This document shows positions 10,065 to 20,400 of a DNA stretch of 64,000 bases, one piece after another. Origin of the DNA: Theropithecus gelada (Eukaryota; Chordata; Mammalia; Primates; Cercopithecidae). Positions within the stretch are counted from its first letter, which is position 1. Every line of letters starts with the position of its first letter. The position numbers and the translations under genes were made by a program. Location: contig NC_037668.1 of assembly GCF_003255815.1 (NCBI RefSeq), forward strand, positions 86,659,783 to 86,723,782. Direction: 5' to 3'. The notes under the pieces are model-generated. The model saw only the letters and a list, made by a program, of their open reading frames with translations, was not told the DNA's origin and made no database searches.

Positions 10065-10925
10065 AGCATGGGAGTTCGGCAGCCCACAATCTGGGCACAG
10101 ACCTGATACCTGCGTCCTTGACTATCTGTTCTGTTTTTGTGCAGACTTGTGCTTGGACCACAGGAATTTTCTATCATCTGCATGCAATGCCTACTGATGA
10201 CACACTATCACAATAAAGGCCACCTGAGTCTCTGCAGGGGAAAGCTTCCTTCGTGGGAGGCCCCTCTGAATGGATGTGGCCTGTGGGAGGCCCTTGGAAG
10301 AGAGGCTCAGCCTCTGACTCACACTGAGCTGTCCCCCATCCGGTTAAGGCCGGCCCAGGAGCCGCCCACCTCTCCTGCACCCGCTGCCTTCTTGGCACAG
10401 ACCTCTGGCTGCAGCCTTTGGGCTCCAGGCTGCAGAATTACTCACTCACGGATTCTTCCTTTGGCATCTGCCAGAATCCAGGAAGAGGGCTCTGTAGTCT
10501 CTCTGTCTCACTTAGCTTTTTCCCTGCCTCCTTTATCAGTTGAATTGCTAAATCCAAAGCTGAATTTCTCTCCCATTTTCTCCAAGGACCAATATCCAGC
10601 AGGAATCATCTCTGCACTTGGGAGGTTAGGGAGAAGTCGAACACCAGGTCTGGCTCTCTGCCCCTGGAGGAAGAGTTAGTCACTTGGTTACTGCCGGCTG
10701 AAATCGATTGGAGATGTCACAGGGAGGAAATGCTTTCCTATGAGTTAGTGGAGCATGGTCTCCACAAAAATTGCCTTTTTACTGAACAGAGAAAGTGGCA
10801 AACTGATTTCCTCTTCAGAGAGTTCTGACTTTAATCCTCTATCTGCTGCCGTTAGCAATTCCTTTCCATCCAGTGCATAGAAGTCACGGGAGGCATGTCA
10901 CAAAAATGTGGAGTAGGGAGGAGAA
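10065..10925. other. Single-copy sequence with the longest chance ORF
   Basis: Holds the longest open frame in the window, 10137-10679 plus (180 codons). It starts within non-repeat DNA, shows no domain or signal peptide, is rich in Pro/Ser/Leu, and has no partner exon or promoter nearby. I regard it as non-coding by default. Confidence 0.5.
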
Positions 10926-10927
10926 AA

Positions 10928-11105
10928 ATTAGATGTGTACACATGTTATCTCATTTTATCCCCACAACAACCTAATTGTCATTATCCTGATTTTGTAAAA
11001 GGTAAAACTTGAGGTGATGAATGCCTGTCCAAGGTCGTGGAGTTGGTAACTGGCAGAGCCGACATATGGACCCAAGTCCTTTCAATGCCAAAGCTACTGT
11101 AGGGG
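10928..11105 (-). repeat. MIR SINE, antisense
   Basis: 'catgttatctcattttatcc', 'gtaaaaggtaaaacttgagg', 'gtaactggcagagccgacat'. Confidence 0.8.
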
Positions 11106-11204
11106 AAATGGCCCTTCTGTCTCTTTCTTTCCCTCTGTCTCCCCTTTTCCTCTTGGTTCCATGTGTCACCTTCCCCACTCCCACTCTCGAAGCGGTCAGA
11201 GATT

Positions 11205-11275
11205 AAATGACACCAACACACTGCCTTGCATATAGCACTTGCTCAATAAATGCACATTAAATTTGAATTGCTATG
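11205..11275 (+). repeat. MIR or L2 3' tail
   Basis: 'cttgcatatagcacttgctc' followed by 'aataaatgcacattaaat' is the conserved 3' tail shared by MIR and L2. Too short to decide between them. Confidence 0.55.
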
Positions 11276-11390
11276 CCATGCCTTTTATGAGCATTTGCAT
11301 TTTCAAAAAGGACTCTTAGAAAAAATAGTACTTAATACCAAGGACTAAATGGTGAATTTCCAGCACAGGAGATCTCTAGTGGGATGTTTA

Positions 11391-11498
11391 TTTCCTCCTT
11401 TCCTTCCTTCCTTCCTTCCTTCCTTCCTTCCTTCCTTCCTTCCTTCCTTCCTTCCTTCCTTCCTTCTTTTCATCCTTTCTTCCTTCCTCCCTTCTTCT
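11391..11498. repeat. (CCTT)n microsatellite
   Basis: Pyrimidine-only tract with about 16 uninterrupted CCTT units at 11401-11466, then an imperfect edge. The uninterrupted run makes length polymorphism likely. Open frames read across it are low-complexity artefacts. Confidence 0.95.
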
Positions 11499-11524
11499 CG
11501 TGTTCTCGCCTTCAGAACAAACAC

Positions 11525-11715
11525 TGGCACTATCCTAACTACTTTATAAATATTTACTTATTTAATCCTCATCACCACTGTGTGATGTAGGTACCATTAT
11601 TGTTAGCAATATCCCATTTTGGAAATAAGTAAATGGGCATAGAGTGGCTTAGTTATCTGCCCAGAAACACACAACTTATAATAGGCAGAGCAGGAGTTTG
11701 AAGGTGGGCAGTTGG
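11525..11715 (-). repeat. MIR SINE, antisense
   Basis: 'atttatttaatcctcatc'-like start, 'gatgtaggtaccattattgt', 'cccagaaacacacaacttat' and 'ggcagagcaggagtttgaag'. Confidence 0.78.
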
Positions 11716-11784
11716 CCTCTTTAGCCATTGCTGGTCTCCCTGTCCAGGCACGGATAGCTTCCTGGAGCCATTTCCATCTCTCAC

Positions 11785-11985
11785 ATCAACTTGACATTGC
11801 AGTTTACAAGGTTTGTTCAAATAGGGTCTCATTCTATTTGATTGTCACCACCATTTGTGAAGTCTGAACTTTCCTTCCTATTTACAATAGAGAAAGCCCA
11901 AGTTTGGAGAATTTAAGTGACTTGCATAAGGTCACACAAGTGGTATGTTAGCAGAGCTTGAGAGCCAAACCATTTTATGGTCCCC
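11785..11985 (-). repeat. MIR SINE, antisense
   Basis: 'gaatttaagtgacttgcata', 'aggtcacacaagtggtatgt' and 'agcagagcttgagagccaaa' are intact. The 3' half is more decayed. Confidence 0.72.
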
Positions 11986-12103
11986 TAATTTCTATGAATG
12001 AAGCTGGTGCTGAAGAATTAGAACTGGCCAGAACAACACTTTGAGCAGGAAGAAAGTGCTCATTGTGATAATTTTTTTTTCTTGAAAGTTGGATAGAGAA
12101 ATA

Positions 12104-12124
12104 TGTGTGTGTGTGTGTGTGTGT
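12104..12124. repeat. (TG)n microsatellite
   Basis: Ten and a half uninterrupted TG units. Confidence 0.95.
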
Positions 12125-12322
12125 AATAGTCATAAAAGTATTTCTCAGAACTTGAGGTTTTAATAAAATGTGAAAAACATTTTTACCAGCACCCTCTTTT
12201 CCCTCCTGGTTTTTAGGTACTGCATAATTTAAAGAAATGCAATCCATATGTTTGATTATTCATACTTCCATCATCAAAAAATATTGTTGATTCCTTGAGG
12301 AGCTTTTGATGTTCTAGAAATC

Positions 12323-12381
12323 TTTTTTTTTTTTTTTTTTTTTTTTTTTAGGGCAAGGGAGAAGAGAGAATTTTTTTTTTT
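12323..12381. repeat. Poly-T tracts
   Basis: A 27-base T run, then a purine-rich spacer and a second T run of about 11 bases. No Alu or L1 body is attached on either side, so these are not obviously retroposon tails. Confidence 0.8.
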
Positions 12382-12564
12382 AAAAAAAGCATCCTTCCTT
12401 TTCCTACTATTTTGTTTCCCTTGAAAAAACATTTTATGGCATTTGAGTGGGAGATGAACGAAGTAGTCACTAGAATATTCCATTCTTTCCCCCTTTAGGT
12501 TTTTAATATAGTAATGAGTACGGAAATGCAGTTCTCAGCTTCAGGGCTCTCTGATGTGGTGGGG

Positions 12565-12775
12565 AGGGGAGTTAATATTTATGGAATTCTTACCTTGTAG
12601 AGTCACTTTATCTACATCTTCTTAGGTGGTGTTTCTAACACACAGGAAAGAGGTGTCAGTGGCTCCATTGTATAGAAGAGGAGAGTGAGGCTCAAAGGCC
12701 CGAGAGTTGTACTGCTGGGACACAAACCCAACTTTGCCTGGCCCTGAAGCTGTGGTGTTCATCCGTTTCAGCTCC
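12565..12775 (-). repeat. MIR SINE, antisense
   Basis: 'gttaatatttatggaattct', 'ggagagtgaggctcaaaggc' and 'tactgctgggacacaaaccc'. Confidence 0.68.
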
Positions 12776-12924
12776 TTTAAGAGAATACAAAGGTGTTTGC
12801 CATCCAGTGAAGACATTACCTGATTCTATTCACATCACAACCCTTACATCCCTAGCCAGCACCTATGCCATTCCCTTGTAGGAGCTCGTGCTCATCTTTA
12901 CAGGAAGTGGGAACTAAGGGTTAG

Positions 12925-13180
12925 TCCATGCAGCTTAAATGCCACCTCCTCAAAGATGCTTTCTCAGCCTTCTGTTTAAAAAAGCCCTTCATGTATACTC
13001 CATCACTTAAATCTACTGTAATTGGCAATGTAGCATTTTTCACAAGATGATATTTTTCTTGTTTATCTGGTTTTTTTTTTCCTGTTTATTATCTATCTCC
13101 ACTCCTTTCTTCTTCCCCCTAGAAGTAGTAGAAATCCCTGGCATATAGAAGCCACTTAAGAAATATTTGTTGAAGAAAAG
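12925..13180 (+). repeat. L2 LINE 3' end
   Basis: 'ttaaatgccacctcctcaaa', 'gatgctttctcagccttctg', 'tccctggcatatagaagcca' and 'taagaaatatttgttgaaga' follow the sense L2 3' order. Confidence 0.8.
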
Positions 13181-13224
13181 CCTGTCTTATCCATCACTGT
13201 ATTCTTAGACTCTGAAACAGACTA

Positions 13225-13470
13225 GGTATTTAATAGTAATACTATCCAATATTTACTGAGCACTTACCATGTACCAAGCATTCTTTGAAGGATTTTACAT
13301 ATATTATCCCATATTAACCACCTCTGAGGTAGTTACAGTTATTATTCCCATTTTACAAATGAGGAAACTGAGGTACAGAAAGGGCAAGATCCTACAACAA
13401 GCAAGAAGTAGAGCTGAGTTTCAAATTCAGATACTCATGACCCCAGGGCTGGGCTCTGAATTACAATTCT
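13225..13470 (-). repeat. MIR SINE, antisense, nearly full
   Basis: 'atatttactgagcacttacc', 'attcccattttacaaatgag', 'gaaactgaggtacagaaagg' and 'gtagagctgagtttcaaatt'. One of the best preserved MIRs in the window. Confidence 0.9.
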
Positions 13471-13529
13471 AAGTGTTTGATGAATCAGTGAGGGATTGAG
13501 AGAACTACAGCTAAGTGGAATATGGAGTT

Positions 13530-13890
13530 CTGAAAGCATGGAAGAAGCAAGGTGCTAAGTGTAGAGGAGAGAATTCAGCGTAGCTGAAAGAATTCAACTT
13601 TTTGGAGAAGTTGACAGCTAAACTTAGTTTTAGGATGGGTAGGATGTCAACATGTGCATTTCAGAATTCAGAGAACAGTGGCTAGGATAGCGAAAGGGCA
13701 GGTTATGCACAGAAAAGGGAGGGAGGGAGGAAGGAAGGAGTGGTAAATAAGGCTGGAAAGGGAGGAGGAGGAGGGCAGAAGTGGAGGACTTTGAATGTTA
13801 GGCCAACAGATGTGGCCTTGATGGTGTGCAAGTAGTGTGCCATGAAGGGTTTCCACACAGAGAAATGCCATGATCAGAACCTCTTGCTTC
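13530..13890 (-). repeat. L2 LINE, antisense internal 3' portion
   Basis: 'gagagaattcagcgtagctg', 'gaggactttgaatgttaggc', 'gtgccatgaagggtttccac' and 'gagaaatgccatgatcagaa' match the complement of the L2 part upstream of its 3' end. A purine run at 13715-13775 has grown inside. Confidence 0.6.
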
Positions 13891-13909
13891 AGGTGGTTTT
13901 CAGCCCTGC

Positions 13910-14095
13910 ATTTATGTTGCATCTACTGTAGTTCAGATGGCATCTCAGTCTTCTCATTTCATCTTCACTGTAATCCCACAAGGTCCAGACTACTATTCCC
14001 ATTTTTCAGACGACACTGTGGATGTTCAGAGAATTGAATTTTCCCAAGTACCAGCTATTAACTGTTAGAAGTAGGACTTTAATTTCCCTATGCCC
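13910..14095 (-). repeat. MIR SINE, antisense
   Basis: 'tactattcccatttttcaga', 'agagaattgaattttcccaa' and 'gttagaagtaggactttaat'. Confidence 0.7.
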
Positions 14096-14099
14096 ATGC

Positions 14100-14535
14100 C
14101 ATTTCCACCACCAGGTAAACACTTCCACACTCCAGGGAGAAAGGAATGATGCCACTGTACCCATCTCAACTTCCCAAGGGAAAGGAAGATAATTCCCTGG
14201 TTGCTTCTGCTTCTCAACCTAGAAGGCTGTTTCCAGGGGAGAGAGTTTCTGATGTGGTGGGAGGAGCCAGAGGATGTGGTAGTTAGAAGTGGGCTGGGGC
14301 GTTGGTGAAGAGAGAGCCTTGTGGAGGAGGGGAGGGCTGGAAGAGAGACAGCAAATTGTTTCGGGATGGAATTTTCCAGACAGGGCCTCAGTCAGAGAAC
14401 AAATGTGCCTTCTGAATTTTCTCTATAATTGTTATTGACCTTTAGTGAGATGATCAAAATTACTGTGCTGTACCCCTCCACCCCTACCCCTTTTTCACAA
14501 AATTGTTTTCCCTGACTTTTCAAAAATGAAGTTTG
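14100..14535. other. Unrecognised sequence
   Basis: Purine-leaning single-copy sequence ('gtggtgggaggagccagagg', 'gtggaggaggggagggctgg') with no repeat family or gene that I recognise. Confidence 0.45.
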
Positions 14536-14539
14536 GCAA

Positions 14540-14800
14540 GCCTAGCCCTGACAGCCAGCCGACTGTGGGAAAACAATGCACCTCCTTATGGCCCCAAACG
14601 GAGCGTTTGCAATTAATCCATTGATCTCAGTAGAAAACCCTATTGTATCAGGGCCCGCCAGGAGAAAGCTGTATCCTGCCCCTCTCCTGCCCTGCACAGA
14701 ACGTTCATTGAAGTCAGCCCCCAAATTGATGGCAGGATATGGCCCTAAAAGCCTCCAAATTAAAGGGGCCCAGAAAATAACGTAGACTGGGTGGCGGAAG
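14540..14800. other. Non-repeat block, candidate conserved element
   Basis: Well-formed single-copy sequence with none of the mutated-repeat look of its surroundings. It holds homeodomain-like 'attaatccattgat', CpG-containing 'cccaaacggagcgtttgc' and 'gcacagaacgttcattgaag'. A 164-codon minus-strand frame covers it (14542-15036) but shows no domain. It may be a regulatory element; only cross-species alignment can tell. Confidence 0.35.
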
Positions 14801-15655
14801 CTGGGGTGGGGACTGGGGAGGTAGGAGAGAATGGGGGAGGGGGAGAGGTTTCCTTCTGAATCTGTGCAGGAGCAGAGGGCAGGCATGTCTTTGTCCAGGG
14901 GGTTGCAAACTATGAGGTGTTTCTGGTCATCTTTTACTCTGTTTTCCTTAGTTTGTTCTGAGGTTTCAGACCCTTCGCTATCTAGTTTGCTGATTGCTTG
15001 GGCCTTTGTTGCTCCTACCACTGATAAAATGGACAATAATAATACTCACTGGGATCTATAGAGCATTGTCTGGATACCACCCCCTCTGTCTCACCTCATT
15101 TACTTCTCCAACAGCTTTGTGCTGAGGGTGATGGAGATTATGAGGGCTGTCTCCTGTTGAGTGGGTCCTGCCTGCCAGGTCCTGCTTTACATGTTCTTTT
15201 TCATTTAACCCTTCAAATCCTGGAAGTAAACCAAGCTGGGTTATGGTATAGTTTGGCCAGTTGAACAGGAACTCAGTCCACCAGGGTTCAAATGGGATTA
15301 AGTATCACTGGAAATAAGAGACGCATTTTAAGAGCTCTGAGACAGAGCAATGTATGTGGCTGGAAGAAAGTTAGACACACTGCCTGAGGGGAGGAATGAG
15401 CCCGCAAGTGGCTAAACTGTCTTCCATGGAGGGTGGATTGAGATGATCACAGGACTTGTTTTTGCTGAGCTGAGTGGAGGGCTTAGTGGGATGCTGCCAT
15501 CCTGGGGCACCAGGTGTGCTTGTGAGATTGTGCCCTGCATAACTCCAGCTCCTGGACCTGCCGTGCGTGCCCTCTCAGATCTTCCCTCATCCAATGCATT
15601 CTCTTCTAAATGAATGTTAAACAAATATTCAAAGACTCCTAAGCCCTTCAGGAAG
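14801..15655. other. Single-copy sequence with G-rich start
   Basis: 14796-14850 is G-rich, with several GGGG runs whose loop lengths are mostly too long for a textbook quadruplex. A faint MIR-like piece lies near 15030-15130 ('gataaaatggacaataataa'). Nothing else is recognised. Confidence 0.45.
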
Positions 15656-15659
15656 ACCT

Positions 15660-15780
15660 ATGGTGTCAGCCCTGGTGATGGGTATTCTCATTTTATAGGT
15701 GAGAAAACTGAGGTTCCATGAGGTAGAATGACATGCTTGAGGGTACACAACTATTAGGTATTTGATTCCAGACCAACAAA
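15660..15780 (-). repeat. MIR SINE, antisense
   Basis: 'attctcattttataggtgag', 'aaaactgaggttccatgagg', 'gagggtacacaactattagg'. Confidence 0.78.
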
Positions 15781-15789
15781 ATATAAGCC

Positions 15790-16400
15790 CTAGGAAAACT
15801 GGGGTCGTTTTAGTCTCACTCAGAGATATATACACCACCTCTATCTAGCTTGGCATCTGGCATGCAGTTGGTACTGACAAAAAAAATTTGTTACATAAAT
15901 AAATAAACTGCTTTTTGCTCTTTTTTAGGGTATGTGGGGCTCTGGCTCCTCTCTGTCTGCCTGGCTGCTATACTGCTATTTGTCTGAACCTTATGTTGTT
16001 CCACAATCCTTCTACAAGGATCTTCCAATAAGATAGGCTCAACCAACCTTGTGAGCCAGACTGGTCTCCCCAGATCCTGTCTTCACATTGGCTCCTCACT
16101 TCCCCATTCCTCTCTGTCCCTGCCTTCTATGTGGTAATTCCCTTTTAAAAACAATAAATAAAAATGAAAAAGAGAGTGGTGAACACACTGAATTGTTGAA
16201 GCTTTTGTAGTTTGAGCTGTGAAACCTCAGTCTCTGAGTGCAGCTGTGCCCAAGGGTTCCAACTGAGGAGGCTTCGGATCAGTAAGCAGATGCTTCAAAG
16301 TGCTCACATGAAGCTTCCCCCTCCTCTTAGAAAAGGCTGCAGGGGTAGGGATGGGGTGGCCACACCCAACAACCAGCACCAGCCTGAGCCCCAAAGAGAC
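15790..16400. other. Mostly unrecognised, with a small MIR/L2-like tail
   Basis: 'tggcatctggcatgcagttg' near 15850 followed by (AAAT)n looks like a MIR/L2 3' tail. The pyrimidine-rich part to 16140 could be very old L2 but cannot be called safely. Confidence 0.4.
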
Positions 16401-16404
16401 TAGG

Positions 16405-16595
16405 TTGGGTGCCATAGCACGGGACAGAGTATCTTTTGAGTCCTCATAACAACTCTGAGGGGTAGATGTTATTGTCCCCACTGTATTGCTGAAGAAACTG
16501 AGGCTCAGATGTGTTGAGTCATTTGCTAATACATGCAGGAGCCAGGATTCATAAGCAAGGCTTTCTGTTCAATTCCACTGTCTTCTCATTGCCTC
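16405..16595 (-). repeat. MIR SINE, antisense
   Basis: 'gagtcctcataacaactctg', 'gctgaagaaactgaggctca' and 'catgcaggagccaggattca'. Confidence 0.85.
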
Positions 16596-16599
16596 ATTT

Positions 16600-17350
16600 T
16601 TTGAGCGCAGCTGAGGCTCTGGGGTGAGTGAAGATCAAATCTGAGTTTCCGTCCTATTTTCCCCTCCGGCTTGCTCTCACAGTCACTCTGAAGATAGAAG
16701 CAGAATCAGAACAGAGCTTGTGTATTTTGTTATGTCTCACCTCTTTTTCCCAAGATTTCAAAGGCATGGGCCCATTTATCTAGACACTCAAGTTCTCAAC
16801 AGGGGCGTTAGCGGCTGGGGAGTGGAATGCTGTTTGGAAAGGATGAAACAACACTGGCAGTGTTTATATTCAATTCCGGAGACCTGGTTAGAAAAATATT
16901 TTTAAAAAATGGAAGGAAGAGTAACCATGCACTTACAGAATGTGGGCTCCTCATTGCAAGGGACTTTTGCCCTTGGATTCTATTCCCAGGAGTAGACGTG
17001 TCCAGCCTCACACTGCCGTTAGGAGATGAAAGGGAATCTTTCAACATTTCCTTCTATTGTTTGTGCTTTCTCTCTGCTTTGTCACCATCATATTCATTAT
17101 TGGAATTTTGTTAATGTGCTGTTTCTCCCCTGGAAACAAAAGAGAAGAGCTGTCAAAGCAAAGCAGGAAAGACCTATGGCTCACTCCTAAGTGAGTAATT
17201 ATCATGTGTCTTGGAATGGTTGGCTGCTTCCAGTTGAAGATGTTTGGGCTTAAAAAGGAAGACACATAAGCATCCAGTGAAGTGAAAGATGGAGGAATCC
17301 ACCTGGCTGCGGGAGGTGGCTTAGAGCCCACAGCAAGGCACAGGGAGGGC
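16600..17350. other. Single-copy sequence
   Basis: No repeat recognised. Short overlapping frames on both strands at 16720-17376 have no domain content. Confidence 0.45.
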
Positions 17351-17354
17351 TGAA

Positions 17355-17560
17355 TATGACTCGGGAACTGGAACACCTGAGCTCAAATCCTGATTGCACT
17401 CTTTACAAGCTGTATGACCTTGAGCAAGCTACTTACCATCTCTGAACTGCACCAAGTTCATCACATAGACAGGAATTCTGTCTATGTGTTGTGTGTTCTT
17501 GTGAAAATGAAACATGAGAGAATATGAAAGTGCCCGGTACATGGTAGCTTTTAAATATCT
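17355..17560 (+). repeat. MIR SINE with a perfect hairpin inside
   Basis: 'cacctgagctcaaatcctga', 'gctgtatgaccttgagcaag', 'aagtgcccggtacatggtag'. In place of the usual 'cctcatctgtaaaatggg' core there is a perfect 11-bp inverted repeat with a 5-base loop at 17462-17488. Confidence 0.8.
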
Positions 17561-17622
17561 CTCTTTCCTTCTTTCTTTCTCCTATTAACATCCCTTCCAC
17601 CTGCACAACCTCCAACATGAAG

Positions 17623-18293
17623 CTTTCTTTCTTTCTTTCTTTTTTTTTTTTTTTTGAGATAGAGTCTTGCTCTGTGGCCCAGGCTGGAGTGCAGTGGTAT
17701 GATCTTGGCTCACTGCAACCTCCATGACACAGTTTGGCTGTGCCCCCATTCAAATCTTAACTTGAATTGTATCTCCCAGAATTCCCATGTGTTGTGGGAG
17801 GGACCCAGTGGGAGGTAACTGAATCATGAGAGCCGGTCTTTCCCATACTATTCTCATGATACTGAATAAGTCTCATGGATCTGATGGGTTTATCAGGGGT
17901 TTTCGCTTTTGCATCCTTCTCATTTTCTCTTGCTGCCACCATGTAAGAAGTGCCTTTTACCTCCCACCATGATTCTGAGGCCTTCCCAGCCATGTGGAAC
18001 TGTAAGTCCAATTAAACCTCTTTTTCTTCCCAGTCTCGGCTATGTCTTTATTAGCAGCGTGAAAACAGACTAATACACTCTATCTCCCAGGTTCAAGTGA
18101 TTCTTCTGCCTCAGCTTCCCGAGTAGCTGGGATTACAAATGACTGCCACCACACCCAGCTAATTTTTGTATTTTTAGTAGAGGCCAGGTTTCACCATGTT
18201 GACCAGGATGGTCTCAAACTCCTGACCTCAAGTGATCCATCCGCTTTGGCCTCCCAAAGTGCTGGATTACAAGCATGATCCACTGTGCCTGAC
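17623..18293 (-). mobile_element. Alu split by a THE1-type LTR
   Basis: Antisense Alu with a (TTTC)n-then-poly-T tail, right arm 17655-17724, interruption 17725-18077, then the remaining arms to 'cactgtgcctgacc'. Exact 11-bp flanks 'ccaacatgaag' at 17612-17622 and 18294-18304 define the insertion. The body is substituted enough to suggest an older subfamily (AluJ or early AluS), which fits its being older than the LTR. Confidence 0.95.
17725..18077 (+). mobile_element. THE1-type (ERVL-MaLR) solo LTR inside an Alu
   Basis: Begins 'tgacacagtttggctgtgcc' and ends 'gaaaacagactaataca' (TG...CA, 353 bp). Internal 'gtgttgtgggagggacccag', 'gaatcatgagagccggtctt', 'ccaccatgattctgaggcct' and 'gtccaattaaacctcttttt' match the THE1/MST LTR group. 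Flanks CTCCA (17720-17724) and CTCTA (18078-18082) are a 5-bp target duplication with one change. It carries no internal sequence. It is a simian-era element, so it dates the Alu as older. Confidence 0.92.
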
Positions 18294-18519
18294 CCAACAT
18301 GAAGGTTTTGAGATGGCCAAGTGAAACAGGAACAGTATGGACAAGAAACCTCAAGCACTGGCAGCTTAATTTCTCTAATGAGGAATTGTATGTATGTTTG
18401 TATGTATTTGTGTTTTGGAGCAATAATTTAGAGCAGAGAAGAAAAGAATATTTCATTGAGGTTATCTGTCCACGTGGGTTTTCAACACTGCTGTGACTAT
18501 TAATTAGAGTATGTATAAT

Positions 18520-18725
18520 TAAGCCTACCATTTATAAAGCACCTGTTCTATCCTGGGTATTGTTGGAATATTATCTTGTTGAATCCTTACAACCACCATA
18601 TGTAGTAGGAATTGTCATGCAGATTTCCACATAAGGAATTAAGGCTCAGAGAAGTGGTCAGTAGTGGAGTTAGGATTTTAATTAGGCTTTTTCTGACTCC
18701 AAAGCTACTCCTACTACCACTGAAT
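18520..18725 (-). repeat. MIR SINE, antisense
   Basis: 'ctaccatttataaagcacct', 'gttgaatccttacaaccacc', 'ttaaggctcagagaagtggt', 'gactccaaagctactcctac'. Confidence 0.82.
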
Positions 18726-18779
18726 TTCAAAAGCTCTTGTGATCTCTAACACTCATATCAGTATTTAGTATGCACAACC

Positions 18780-18830
18780 TTGTGTTCATTCATGCATTCA
18801 GTCAAGGAGCTGTCATGTGCTAGGAACTAC
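18780..18830 (-). repeat. L2 3' tail, antisense
   Basis: 'ttcattcatgcattcagtca' followed by 'agctgtcatgtgctaggaac'. Confidence 0.5.
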
Positions 18831-19027
18831 TCTAAAATGGGGGGATTCCAACTTAGAAGATGATCTTTACCAATTATCTAAAAATTTTGAACTTCAGGTA
18901 TTTTTTCAATCTGTAAGTGGAAACATTGATATTTACCTGATACTTCGAGAGGATTACATTAATAAATGTATGAAAAGTACTTTAGAGTGTACTTGGTATA
19001 TGCAAGGTATAAGTATAAGTCTTAGAA

Positions 19028-19510
19028 CACTCCAACCAGGTAGTTTCAGGTGAAGAGTTATTGAAAGAGTTACAGGCATAGAGAAAGCAATGAAGGATCA
19101 TGCTAGATCTAAAGGCTAGCAACAGAAGGGCACAGTTATCTTCCCCGGGCCTGAAAGGGTGAGGGGAAGGCATGGTCATGGAACCAGGAGGAGGTAGTCA
19201 CAGATAGGACTGTAGCCTTTCAAGAGCTGTGGTCTTTGGTAGAGAAATGCAGCTAACCCACAGCAACCTGACAGAAAAGGAGCCAGGAGAGGAAATACCG
19301 TAACCTCACTCTCCTTTCAGTTCTGATCTCCTGCTGGTGGCACTCATTGGCCAAAACCAACTGGAGACTGGGGACAAGGGAGCCCCTTGATGTCCTCTAC
19401 ATGCTCAGCCTCCAGGGGTACAGAGCTGGATAGGGGAGTGCAGAGAGTGGATCTAGATGGGCAGAAAAAATATCCAGCTGCTTATTCCATAAATATTGAA
19501 TTCAAATCCC
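19028..19510 (+). repeat. Unnamed mid-repetitive element, copy 1
   Basis: Landmarks are 'aggctagcaacagaagggca', 'gatctcctgctggtggcact', 'cattggccaaaaccaactgg' and 'cagcctccaggggtacagag'. The same order recurs at 21405-21860, so this is a dispersed repeat. I recognise the pattern as widespread in mammalian genomes and LTR-like in ending, but cannot name the family with confidence. Confidence 0.5.
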
Positions 19511-19639
19511 CACTCTGAAATTGCTTGTAGTCAAATAAGAAAGATCAGACTCTTACCTAATGTTCACAATACAGGACAGGGTGGGTGAGTCTATCACAGT
19601 AGGCTTGAGTTGGACTAGATATCACCTCATGTTTGTCAC

Positions 19640-19985
19640 AGCCTGTAGTGTTTCCTCAATGTCTCACAAAGCCCAGACTCTTCAAAGCAGGCCTTGAAGA
19701 CCCTCTACACTGGGGCTCAGCTCACATGTCCTCCTCTCACCTGATGTAGTGGCCAAATTGGATTGCTGATGGTTCGTGGTGTTTTCCTAAGCACACTCAC
19801 ACCTCAGTGCTTTGATGGAAGTGCTTTCTCCAACACAGCAGGCCCTGCTCTGCTGCCTTCCCCCAGCCCTTTTCAGCTCTCAGGGCACATACCACCTGCT
19901 CAATGAATCCTCCTCTGCTCACTCCCACTCAGATTTTTAGCATGATTTTCCTGTGCTTCTGCAGCATAGGGCTTGCTTATCGGGG
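19640..19985 (+). repeat. L2 LINE 3' portion
   Basis: 'gtctcacaaagcccagactc', 'gaccctctacactggggctc', 'cacacctcagtgctttgatg' and 'gggcacataccacctgctca' keep the sense L2 order. Confidence 0.65.
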
Positions 19986-19997
19986 TAAGGCATACTT

Positions 19998-20115
19998 CAT
20001 TCAACAAACATTTCATTCAGCAAACATTTACTAAATGTCTATAGAATTCCTGGCACTGTGCAAAAAGAGACTAAAAGGGAATGAAGGCTGGTTCTTTCTC
20101 TTAAGCAGCTCTTAT
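19998..20115 (-). repeat. L2 LINE 3' end, antisense
   Basis: 'ttcattcaacaaacatttca', then 'agcaaacatttactaaatgt' and 'attcctggcactgtgcaaaa'. The 'caacaaacatttca' motif is doubled. Confidence 0.78.
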
Positions 20116-20124
20116 TCTTCCTGG

Positions 20125-20260
20125 AATTAGCATTCTCCTTCTACTTAACCATCTCTCCACTAGACTATGGGTGTGCTGAGGACAGGGAATCAGCTTAATT
20201 ATCTTTGTGCTCTCTGTGCTTGGCAACCATGTGGCACAGAAGTCTTTCAGGAAATGTGAA
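20125..20260 (+). repeat. L2 LINE 3' end
   Basis: 'ccactagactatgggtgtgc', 'tgaggacagggaatcagctt', 'gcttggcaaccatgtggcac' follow the sense L2 3' end. Confidence 0.65.
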
Positions 20261-20304
20261 GTTATAGAAGAAAAAAGAGAAAAAGAGGAAGAAAGGATAG
20301 AAGA

Positions 20305-20400
20305 AGTTAGTTAATTTATTCCACAGTTGTTTGCTAAGTGCCTGAAATATGCCAGGTCCTAATGAACAAAGAATAGTACAAAGGCTACACACGTACAGGT
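20305..20400 (-). repeat. L2 3' end, antisense
   Basis: 'taatttattccacagttgtt', 'gctaagtgcctgaaatatgc' and 'caggtcctaatgaacaaaga'. Confidence 0.6.

Noticed and set aside
10137..10679. Longest open frame (180 codons, plus)
   Set aside because: No domain, signal peptide or partner exon; Pro/Ser/Leu-rich composition as expected by chance in G/C-richer DNA. A codon-substitution test across mammals would be needed to revive it.
11345..11590. Frames rich in Pro-Ser-Phe-Leu or Lys-Glu-Gly, also 22575-22808
   Set aside because: Read through (CCTT)n and purine tracts; low-complexity artefacts.
12323..12381. Poly-T runs as an antisense retroposon tail
   Set aside because: No Alu, L1 or processed-pseudogene body adjoins them and no target duplication is visible.
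14542..15036. 164-codon minus-strand frame
   Set aside because: No recognisable domain; several overlapping frames on both strands span the same bases. Kept only as part of a candidate conserved block.
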